9,117 nucleotides of DNA from Flavobacteriaceae bacterium (GTDB taxonomy: Bacteria; Bacteroidota; Bacteroidia; Flavobacteriales; Flavobacteriaceae): positions 1 through 9,117 of the forward strand of contig CANKLK010000090.1 in NCBI GenBank assembly GCA_947482805.1, given 5' to 3'. Both the position numbers and the translations under genes were made by a program. Shown here one piece after another: positions 1 to 6,667 of this stretch (the stretch's first letter is position 1; every line of letters begins with the position of its first letter). Under the pieces are notes generated by a model. That model worked only from the letters and a program-made list of their open reading frames with translations. It ran no database searches and was not told where the DNA came from.

Positions 1-15
1 AAATAATACCAAACA

Positions 16-1470
16 ATGTTTGAACAAACTTTCAAGAATATAGATGACATCTTACACAAAGATGCTGGATGCGGTAGCGAATTAGATTACGTTGAACAAA
101 CCTCTTGGGTGTTGTTCTTAAAATACTTAGATGATTTAGAAAATGACAAAGCAACCGCTGCTGAATTAACTGGAAAACAATACAAGCCACTCATTGATAC
201 CGAATACCAATGGAATGTATGGGCAGCTCCAAAAGGAGCTGATGGTAAGATAGACCACAACGCCGCCTTAACTGGCGATGACCTTGCCGATTTTGTAAAC
301 ATTCAACTATTTCCTTACCTTAAAAAATTTAAGGCAGATGCCGTTAGTGCAGATACTATTGAATATAAAGTGGGCGAAATATTTAGCGAACTAAAGAACC
401 GCATACAAAGTGGTTACAACCTTCGTGAAGTAATTAACCGTATAGATGAACTTCGTTTCCGTACACACGCTGAAAAGCACGAAATGAGCCATTTGTATGA
501 GTCTAAAATACAGAATATGGGTAATGCTGGGCGTAATGGTGGCGAGTACTATACACCAAGACCATTAATTACCACTATTGTAAAAGTGGTTGCTCCAGAA
601 ATAGGCAATACAATTTACGATGGTGCTGTGGGTAGTGCTGGTTTCTTATGTGAAGCTTTTGCCTATTTACAAAACAGCAAAAAATTAACCACTACTGATG
701 TAGAAATTTTACAGAAAAGAACCTTTTACGGTAAAGAAAAAAAGTCATTGGCTTATATTATTGGTACAATGAATATGATTTTTCACGGTATTGAAGCACC
801 TAACATTGTACACGCCAATACACTTGCTGAAAACTTAGCTGACATACAAGAAAAAGACCGCTTTGATATTATATTAGCGAACCCTCCGTTTGGTGGAAAA
901 GAACGAGCCGAAGTACAACAAAACTTCCCTATTAAAACGGGTGAAACCGCTTCTTTATTTTTACAACACTTTATTAAAATACTAAAGGCGGGTGGTAAGG
1001 CTGCTGTGGTAATTAAAAATACCTTTTTGAGTAATACCGATAATGCTTCTGTGGCATTACGTAAAGAATTGTTGGAAAGTTGTGACTTACATACTGTATT
1101 AGATTTGCCTGGTGGAACTTTTACTGGTGCTGGTGTAAAAACAGTGGTGTTGTTTTTTGAAAAAGGAAGTGCTACTAAAAACGTATGGTTTTACCAATTG
1201 AACTTAGACAGAAACTTAGGAAAGACAAATGCTCTAAACGAAAAAGATTTAGCTGATTTTGTAGCACTACAAAAAACTAAATCCAATAGCAACAATTCTT
1301 GGAGCATTGCAGTAAAAGACATTGACCAAACTACCTTTGACCTTAGTGCAAAAAACCCTAATAAAAAAGAAGAGTTAGCTTTACGCCAACCCCAAGAAAT
1401 TTTGGAGCAAATGAAAGCCTTAGATGAAGAGAGTGCAGATATTTTAAAATCAATTTTTGAACTTATATGA
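16..1470 (+). CDS. hsdM: Type I restriction-modification system DNA methyltransferase subunit HsdM
   Basis: This 484-residue protein is the modification subunit of a type I system. It transfers a methyl group from S-adenosylmethionine to N6 of adenine within the site chosen by HsdS, and it is needed for both the methylase (M2S) and the restriction complex. The N-terminal helical HsdM_N-type domain (about residues 1-150, with LDYVEQTSWVLFLKYL) is followed by the N6-DNA-methylase fold. SAM-binding motif I reads YDGAVGSAGF at 201-210 and catalytic motif IV is NPPF at 289-292. Length is normal for the family. The ATG at 16 is the first start after an in-frame TAA at bases 4-6, so the N-terminus is secure. 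The last four bases (ATGA) overlap the hsdS start, implying translational coupling. The operon promoter is not in the window, since only 15 bases precede the gene. Motif I has Val where many HsdM proteins have Cys; this looks like a subfamily variant, not a lesion. Confidence 0.97.
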   Translation: MFEQTFKNIDDILHKDAGCGSELDYVEQTSWVLFLKYLDDLENDKATAAELTGKQYKPLIDTEYQWNVWAAPKGADGKIDHNAALTGDDLADFVNIQLFPYLKKFKADAVSADTIEYKVGEIFSELKNRIQSGYNLREVINRIDELRFRTHAEKHEMSHLYESKIQNMGNAGRNGGEYYTPRPLITTIVKVVAPEIGNTIYDGAVGSAGFLCEAFAYLQNSKKLTTTDVEILQKRTFYGKEKKSLAYIIGTMNMIFHGIEAPNIVHANTLAENLADIQEKDRFDIILANPPFGGKERAEVQQNFPIKTGETASLFLQHFIKILKAGGKAAVVIKNTFLSNTDNASVALRKELLESCDLHTVLDLPGGTFTGAGVKTVVLFFEKGSATKNVWFYQLNLDRNLGKTNALNEKDLADFVALQKTKSNSNNSWSIAVKDIDQTTFDLSAKNPNKKEELALRQPQEILEQMKALDEESADILKSIFELI

Positions 1471-2630
1471 AACAAGGCTGGGAATTAAAAAAATTGGAAG
1501 ATGTTTGTTATTGCAAGTCCTCAAATGTTTCTCAAAATAAATTAGTAGATGAAATTGGTGATTATCCAATATTTGGGGCAAGTGGTTTGATAAAAAATGT
1601 TAGTTTCTATCATAGAGATAAGCCATATTTATCAATTGTTAAAGATGGTTCTGGTTTTGGTAGAATTACCAAAATGGATGCTTTTACTTCTGTAATTGGA
1701 ACACTTCAATATATTTTACCAAATGATGAAATTGATTTAGATTATCTAAATTATTCATTGATGTCTGTAGATTTTAAAAAATATGTTCAAGGTGCTGCAA
1801 TACCTCATATTTATTTTAAAGATTATAAGAACGAACCGTTTTTGTGGATGCCACTTCCAGAGCAACAACGCATTGTTGCCAAATTAGATGAAGCCTTTGC
1901 CGTCATAGCAAAAGCAAAAGCCAATGCCGAACAAAACCTCAAAAACGCCAAAGAACTTTTTGAAAGTTACAAAAATGAACTTTTTGATAATAAAGGGAAA
2001 GGGTATATTGAAATAGCTTTAAAAGAAATTTGCGATAAAATTACGCAAGGACCAAATCCAAAATATGACAAGAACGAAAATGAAAAATTCAGGGTTTTAA
2101 AAACTAAAAATCTTTACGATAAAAACATTTTTTATGAAGAGGCGGACAAGGTTAGTGAAAGTGTTTTTAATACTTGTCTTTCTTCAGAATTAAAAGACGG
2201 GGATGTTTTATTAGCAATAGTTGGTCAAGGTTCTATTAATAAATGTAATGTTTTTGAAAACAAGACTCCGTATAGATTTATTTATACAAGGGCACTTGGT
2301 CTTATTAGAACTAATAATTTAAAGTTAAACCCATATTTCTTAAAAGCATTTCTGCAATCAAAAAGAGGTAAAGATTTAATTGATTATGGCATTGGCGGAA
2401 CATCTGGTCAACAAGTCGTAACAACCACACACATTAAAGCATTAAAAATTCCATTACCATCATTAAAAGAACAACAAATCATTATTCAGAAACTTGATGC
2501 CTTATCAATTGAAGTGAAAAAATTAGAAGTTATTTATCAGAAAAAAATAAATGATTTAGAAGAACTCAAAAAATCAGTTTTACAAAAGGCGTTTAGTGGG
2601 GAGTTGAAAACAGAAAAAATTGTAGTATGA
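1467..2630 (+). CDS. hsdS: Type I restriction-modification specificity subunit HsdS
   Basis: This 387-residue protein is the DNA-recognition subunit that gives the type I complex its bipartite target. It has the usual pseudo-two-fold layout: target-recognition domain 1 (about residues 3-128), a central conserved helix (PLPEQQRIVAKLDEAF from 129 to about 170), target-recognition domain 2 (about 178-328, opening with LKEICDKITQGPNPKY), and a matching C-terminal conserved helix (PLPSLKEQQIIIQKLDAL from 329, ending KSVLQKAFSGEL). The two helices form the antiparallel coiled coil that sets the spacing between half-sites and docks HsdM. The ATG overlaps the hsdM stop as ATGA, and the stop overlaps the next start in the same way. 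The target-recognition domains are clearly richer in A+T than the central helix, which suggests shuffled recognition modules. The DNA target cannot be predicted from sequence alone. No second hsdS, inverted repeat partner or recombinase is present for specificity switching. Confidence 0.96.
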   Translation: MKQGWELKKLEDVCYCKSSNVSQNKLVDEIGDYPIFGASGLIKNVSFYHRDKPYLSIVKDGSGFGRITKMDAFTSVIGTLQYILPNDEIDLDYLNYSLMSVDFKKYVQGAAIPHIYFKDYKNEPFLWMPLPEQQRIVAKLDEAFAVIAKAKANAEQNLKNAKELFESYKNELFDNKGKGYIEIALKEICDKITQGPNPKYDKNENEKFRVLKTKNLYDKNIFYEEADKVSESVFNTCLSSELKDGDVLLAIVGQGSINKCNVFENKTPYRFIYTRALGLIRTNNLKLNPYFLKAFLQSKRGKDLIDYGIGGTSGQQVVTTTHIKALKIPLPSLKEQQIIIQKLDALSIEVKKLEVIYQKKINDLEELKKSVLQKAFSGELKTEKIVV

Positions 2631-4072
2631 ACGAACAGCAACTCATAGAATTGGTGAATGAATTGGTTAAACAGCCTAACGAAAGTGAGTGGGTTGAGTT
2701 TAAACTTAACTTTCATTCAGAGCAAGAGATTGGGGAACGCATTTCTGCCTTATCCAACGGTGCCGCTATTGTTAACCAAGATTTTGGTTATTTAGTTTTT
2801 GGTGTTGAAGATAAAACACACATCATCAAAGGCACTACATTTAAGCCTAAACAACACACAAAAGGGAAAGAAGAATTAGAGCATTGGTTAGCTCAACGTT
2901 TAGACCCAAGAATAGATTTTCGCATTTATGAATTTGCATATGATGCAAACAGAACTATTTCCATTTTTGTGATTCCTGCAACACAAGCAAGACCAGTAAA
3001 TTTCTTTCATCAGGCTTATATTAGAGTGGGAAGCATTACAAGAAATTTAACAGACTTTCCAGATAAAGAAGCTAAAATTTGGCGAAAGAAAGCTAAGCCT
3101 TTTGAGCAAGAAATTGCAAAAGACAATTTAAGAGCGAGTGACGTAATCCAATTATTAAGTACCGAGACTTATTTTGATTTAATGAGATTACCTTATCCAT
3201 CAAATCAGTCTGGTGTTATTGAAAAATTCATGGATGAAAATTTGATTGTAAAGTCACAAGGCTATGCAATAACCAATCTCGGTGCTATATTGTTTGGAAA
3301 GAGTTTGCCTGAATTTGAAACAGTGGAAAGAAAATCAGTTCGTGTTATTGTTTACAAAGGCAAGAATAAAGTAGATACGGTAAGAGAACAAATAGGTGCT
3401 AAAGGTTATGCGTTAGGTTTTTTAGGATTAGTGGAATGGATAAACAGTCAATTACCTGCCAATGAAGAAATAGGAAAGGCATTTCGAAAAGAATCAAGAA
3501 TGTATCCTGAAATTGCCATACGTGAGTTAGTAGCAAACGCGCTAATCCATCAAGATTTATCTGTAAAAGGATTTCCAATGATAGAAATATTCAGCGATAG
3601 AATTGAAATTTCTAATCCTGGTAATCCATTAATCACACCCGACAGATTTATTGATTCCTACATCTCAAGAAATGAGAAGTTGGCTGATTTAATGAGAAGA
3701 ATGGGCTTTTGTGAAGAAAAAGGAAGCGGTCTTGACAAAGTTATTTTTTACAACGAATTATATCAATTACCACCAATTAATGTCATTACAGATGAAAACA
3801 GAACGCGTGTTACTATATACAGTTATAAATCATTGAATGACCTTGACAAGAAAGAGAAAATAAGAGCCTGTTATCAACATTCGTGCTTAAAATGGGTCTC
3901 AAATGAGAAAATGTCAAATCAAAGTTTGAGAGAACGTTTTACTATTGATGATAAAAATGCAGCTATAGCCTCTCGGATAATAAAAGACACTTTTGAAGCA
4001 GGAATGATAAAAGAGGATGACCCAGAAAATAAATCACGAAAACATAGGAGTTATGTTCCTTTTTGGGCTTAA
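2627..4072 (+). CDS. Schlafen-type AlbA_2 / RecG-like ATPase domain protein in the hsd operon
   Basis: This 481-residue protein is not a core type I subunit. The N-terminal part (about 15-140) is an AlbA_2 (Schlafen) domain with NESEWVEFK at 18-26 and GYLVFGVED at 54-62. The middle (about 290-380) resembles the RecG-related HATPase_c_4 domain: RELVANALIHQD at 299-310, DRIEISNPG at 324-332 and EEKGSGLDK at 363-371. The last 80 residues look like a winged helix (SLRERFTIDDKNAAIASRI) and end in the family's typical YVPFWA. The start overlaps the hsdS stop (ATGA), so it is made with HsdM and HsdS. Glu19, Glu24 and Asp62 have the 5- and 38-residue spacing I recall for the catalytic acids of Schlafen RNases (SLFN13 E205/E210/D248). 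Known relatives are mostly called transcriptional regulators or ATP-binding proteins, without firm function. It may be an RNase effector, a regulator of hsdR, or a DNA-binding accessory subunit. The domain assignment is secure; the function is open. Confidence 0.9.
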   Translation: MNEQQLIELVNELVKQPNESEWVEFKLNFHSEQEIGERISALSNGAAIVNQDFGYLVFGVEDKTHIIKGTTFKPKQHTKGKEELEHWLAQRLDPRIDFRIYEFAYDANRTISIFVIPATQARPVNFFHQAYIRVGSITRNLTDFPDKEAKIWRKKAKPFEQEIAKDNLRASDVIQLLSTETYFDLMRLPYPSNQSGVIEKFMDENLIVKSQGYAITNLGAILFGKSLPEFETVERKSVRVIVYKGKNKVDTVREQIGAKGYALGFLGLVEWINSQLPANEEIGKAFRKESRMYPEIAIRELVANALIHQDLSVKGFPMIEIFSDRIEISNPGNPLITPDRFIDSYISRNEKLADLMRRMGFCEEKGSGLDKVIFYNELYQLPPINVITDENRTRVTIYSYKSLNDLDKKEKIRACYQHSCLKWVSNEKMSNQSLRERFTIDDKNAAIASRIIKDTFEAGMIKEDDPENKSRKHRSYVPFWA

Positions 4073-4076
4073 ATTT

Positions 4077-4099
4077 TTATTTGATGGTTATTTGATAAA
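4077..4099 (+). repeat. 23-bp direct repeat, copy 1 (two 11-bp units)
   Basis: The first unit is TTATTTGATGG and the second is TTATTTGATAA, followed by A. The nine-base core TTATTTGAT therefore starts at 4077 and 4088, one helical turn apart. The unit begins 5 bases after the stop codon of the AlbA_2 gene. It is identical over 23 bp to the copy at 4143-4165. The likely role is a binding site for a regulator that contacts one face of the DNA. Confidence 0.85.
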
Positions 4100-4101
4100 T
4101 T

Positions 4102-4136
4102 ATGTTAATAAACATGCTAAAATGTTGATAACGTTA
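4102..4136. repeat. Overlapping inverted repeats between the two direct repeats
   Basis: Three 5-base arms alternate: ATGTT (4102-4106), AACAT (4111-4115) and ATGTT (4122-4126). The middle arm can pair with either neighbour, giving a 4-base or a 6-base loop. A separate palindrome, TAACGTTA, lies at 4129-4136. The stems are short and A+T-rich, so stable RNA hairpins are doubtful; binding sites for a dimeric regulator are as plausible. Confidence 0.4.
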
Positions 4137-4142
4137 GGTTTC

Positions 4143-4165
4143 TTATTTGATGGTTATTTGATAAA
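4143..4165 (+). repeat. 23-bp direct repeat, copy 2 (two 11-bp units)
   Basis: This is identical to 4077-4099. Its cores TTATTTGAT start at 4143 and 4154, so all four cores in the leader are offset by multiples of 11 bp (11, 55, 11). The flanking bases differ (C before this copy, T before the first), which marks the limits of the match. It ends 20 bases before the hsdR ATG, so a protein bound here could block transcription or translation start of hsdR. Confidence 0.85.
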
Positions 4166-4185
4166 AGGATGATAAAAGTAAAATT

Positions 4186-6558
4186 ATGAACGAAGCAGAA
4201 ACAAGAGCAGAACTTATAGACCCTAAGTTAAAGGCTTGTGGTTGGGGTGTTGTTGAAGGTTCTAAAATCCTTCGTGAATACAACATAACTGCTGGTAAAA
4301 TACAAACTGGTGGCGGTAGGTCTAAAAAAATTATTGCCGATTATGTATTAGTTTACAAAGGCATTAAGTTAGCTGTGGTAGAAGCCAAGAGCAATGATTT
4401 AGTCGTTGGAGAAGGTGTGGCACAAGCCAAACAATATGCTGAAAAACTAACTTTAGAAACCACTTATTCTACCAACGGAAAAGAAATTTACAGCATCTGT
4501 ATGAAAACAGGTGCAGAAGGTTTGGTTGATAATTACCTTACACCAGAGGAACTATGGCATAAAACTTTTGCCGTTCAAAACGAATGGAGAGAAAAATTCG
4601 CAAATGTTCCCTTTGAAGATAAAAGTGGTAGTTGGCAATTGCGTTACTACCAAGAAATTGCAGTTAAAAACACTTTAGAAGCTTTAGCAAACAATAAAGA
4701 AAGAATTTTACTTACCCTTGCTACTGGAACTGGAAAAACAGCAATTGCCTTTCAAATTGCGTGGAAATTATTTCAAACACGTTGGAACTTAAAACGTGAT
4801 GGCAGCCGCAGACCAAGAATATTATTTTTAGCAGATAGAAACATATTAGCAGACCAAGCTTTTAACTCATTTTCCGCATTTCCAGAAGATGCTTTAGTTC
4901 GAATCAAGCCAAACGAAATTAAGAAAAAAGGAAACGTACCAACTAACGGAAGTATCTTCTTTACCATCTTTCAAACCTTTATGAGTGGTACTGATAAAGA
5001 TGGTAAACCAGCACCTTATTTTGGAGCATATCCAACAGACTATTTTGACTTCATTATTATTGATGAGTGTCATAGAGGGGGAGCAAACGATGAAGGCAAT
5101 TGGAGAGCCATTTTGAATTATTTTGCACCTGCAGTACAGTTGGGTTTAACTGCTACACCTAAACGACAAGACAATGTTGATACTTACAAATACTTTGGCG
5201 AACCAGTTTACATTTATTCGCTAAAAGAAGGCATTAATGATGGTTTCCTTACTCCATTTAAAGTTAAGCGTATTCAAACCACGTTGGATGATTATATTTA
5301 TACCAGCGATGACCAAATAGTAGAAGGAGAAATTGTAGAGGGCAAAACCTATACCGAAAGTGATTTTAACCGCATTATTGAAATAAAGGAAAGAGAGGCA
5401 AAACGAGTTCAAATTTATATGGACGAAGCCAATCAAAAAGAAAAAGCCATTATTTTTTGTGCTACACAAGACCACGCTTCGGCAGTTCGTGATTTGGTTA
5501 ATCAATACAAAACAAGTACTAATCCTAATTATTGTGTTCGTGTTACCGCCAATGATGGCGAAATAGGAGAACAGTTTTTAAGGGAGTTTCAAGACAACGA
5601 AAAAACAATTCCTACGATATTAACTACTTCGCAAAAATTATCTACTGGAGTAGATGCAAGAAACATTCGTAATATAGTTTTAATGCGTCCAGTAAACTCA
5701 ATGATTGAGTTTAAGCAAATTGTAGGTCGTGGTACTCGATTGTTTGATGGTAAAGAGTTTTTTACCATTTATGATTATGTAGATGCCTACCATCATTTTG
5801 CAGACCCAGAGTGGGACGGAGAGCCATTAGAACCAGAAGAAAACACAGAACCTAAACAGCCAAAGCCACCTTGTAAAGTTTGTAACGAAAGACCTTGTGT
5901 GTGTGAGAAGCCAGAAAAAGAACCTTGCGATATTTGCGGTGAATTATTCTGTAATTGCAACAAGCAAAAGAAGGTTAAAATAAAATTGCGTGATGGTAAA
6001 GAGCGTGAAATCCAATCAATGATTTCAACCTCGTTTTGGAGTGCAGATGGAAAACCAATTTCGGCAGAGCAGTTTTTGAATAATCTGTTTGGCGAGTTGC
6101 CGAATCTTTTCAAAAGCGAAGCAGAATTAAGAACACTTTGGAGTAACCCAATGACCAGAAAAGTGTTATTAGAAAAATTGGATGCAGCTGGATTCCCTAA
6201 AAGTGATTTATTGATAGTTCAATCATTGGTTAATATGGGAAATAGCGATTTGTTTGATGTGTTGGAGTATGTTTTCAATGGCAACTACAATTCACTAACG
6301 AGAGAGCAAAGAGTTGCGGCATCACAAGCAACTATTTTTGCATTGATGGACAACAAACAAAAAGAGTTCATAGAATTTGTGTTAAGCAAATATGTTGAAA
6401 CTGGCGTTGAAGAATTAGACCAAGAAAAATTACCAATTTTATTGACCAACAAATACCAATCATTGGAAGATGCTATAAGAGCACTTGGTCATACAGGTGA
6501 AATAAAAAAGCTTTTTGTAGATTTCCAGAAGTATTTGTATGAGGAGAGTGTGGCTTAG
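4186..6558 (+). CDS. hsdR: Type I restriction endonuclease subunit HsdR (EcoEI-like)
   Basis: This 790-residue protein is the ATP-dependent translocase and nuclease subunit that joins HsdM2-HsdS to cut unmethylated DNA. The N-terminal nuclease domain has a PD-(D/E)XK core, with Asp52 and Glu66-Ala-Lys68. The SF2 helicase motor follows: Walker A ATGTGKT at 179-185, DECHR at 293-297, LTATP at 321-325 and motif VI QIVGRGTR at 511-518. A Pro/Glu-rich linker leads into a cysteine cluster (563-591) made of two CxxCx4CxC units 18 residues apart. The C-terminal helical region (about 630-790) matches the EcoEI R-subunit C-terminal type, which would make this a type IB-like system. The roughly 800-residue length fits EcoEI, not the longer EcoKI or EcoR124 subunits. 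All catalytic motifs are intact. Unlike the upstream genes it is not overlapped by its neighbour but has its own 113-base leader, consistent with separate control of the dangerous subunit. The start is supported by the conserved opening (EAETRAELIDPKL). Confidence 0.96.
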   Translation: MNEAETRAELIDPKLKACGWGVVEGSKILREYNITAGKIQTGGGRSKKIIADYVLVYKGIKLAVVEAKSNDLVVGEGVAQAKQYAEKLTLETTYSTNGKEIYSICMKTGAEGLVDNYLTPEELWHKTFAVQNEWREKFANVPFEDKSGSWQLRYYQEIAVKNTLEALANNKERILLTLATGTGKTAIAFQIAWKLFQTRWNLKRDGSRRPRILFLADRNILADQAFNSFSAFPEDALVRIKPNEIKKKGNVPTNGSIFFTIFQTFMSGTDKDGKPAPYFGAYPTDYFDFIIIDECHRGGANDEGNWRAILNYFAPAVQLGLTATPKRQDNVDTYKYFGEPVYIYSLKEGINDGFLTPFKVKRIQTTLDDYIYTSDDQIVEGEIVEGKTYTESDFNRIIEIKEREAKRVQIYMDEANQKEKAIIFCATQDHASAVRDLVNQYKTSTNPNYCVRVTANDGEIGEQFLREFQDNEKTIPTILTTSQKLSTGVDARNIRNIVLMRPVNSMIEFKQIVGRGTRLFDGKEFFTIYDYVDAYHHFADPEWDGEPLEPEENTEPKQPKPPCKVCNERPCVCEKPEKEPCDICGELFCNCNKQKKVKIKLRDGKEREIQSMISTSFWSADGKPISAEQFLNNLFGELPNLFKSEAELRTLWSNPMTRKVLLEKLDAAGFPKSDLLIVQSLVNMGNSDLFDVLEYVFNGNYNSLTREQRVAASQATIFALMDNKQKEFIEFVLSKYVETGVEELDQEKLPILLTNKYQSLEDAIRALGHTGEIKKLFVDFQKYLYEESVA

Positions 6559-6667
6559 CAATTTAATAAATAAATATAGGTGCATCAATCTTAATTCTAT
6601 AAAAAGTTGAAGTTTTAAGAGTTGGAGATGATTGATAGGTATTGATAAGAGTTTTAAAAAATAAGTT
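6559..6667 (+). other. Intergenic spacer between hsdR and the mcrB-like gene
   Basis: This is 109 bases of A+T-rich, non-coding sequence. It contains ATTGATA twice with a 10-bp offset (6631-6637 and 6641-6647) and AGTTTTAA twice (6611-6618 and 6650-6657). I see no convincing terminator hairpin, no clear promoter and no strong ribosome binding site. Whether the McrB-like gene is co-transcribed with hsdR cannot be decided from the sequence. Confidence 0.4.

Larger units (their letters stand above)
4073..4185 (+). promoter_or_regulatory. hsdR leader with phased repeats; probable control region
   Basis: This is a 113-base non-coding, very A+T-rich gap that separates hsdR from the coupled hsdM-hsdS-AlbA_2 block. 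It holds two perfect 23-bp direct repeats 66 bp apart and small inverted repeats between them, so it is likely to carry a separate promoter and operator for hsdR. I could not place a convincing Bacteroidota-type promoter (TTG, spacer, TAnnTTTG). The best partial match is TAGGTTTC at 4135-4142, whose last base differs. No GC-rich hairpin followed by T residues is present, so read-through from the upstream genes is also possible. The regulatory role is inferred from the repeat structure. Confidence 0.5.

Noticed and set aside
1467..2630. Specificity switching by hsdS inversion
   Set aside because: Only one complete hsdS is present, with no partner gene, no inverted copies and no site-specific recombinase in the window.
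4045..4066. Possible terminator at the end of the AlbA_2 gene (AGGA, loop, TCCT, then T residues)
   Set aside because: The stem is only four base pairs and lies inside the coding sequence for the conserved YVPFWA end of the protein.
4169..4189. Six-codon leader ORF (ATG at 4169) whose TGA overlaps the hsdR ATG as ATGA
   Set aside because: The purine-rich AAAAGG directly abuts its ATG with no spacing, it is very short and lies in A+T-rich sequence, so it is easily a chance product.
5221..6113. Minus-strand open frames opposite hsdR (5221-5505 and 5793-6113), and others opposite hsdM and mcrB
   Set aside because: They mirror strong conserved coding on the + strand, have no recognisable domain and no supporting start context.
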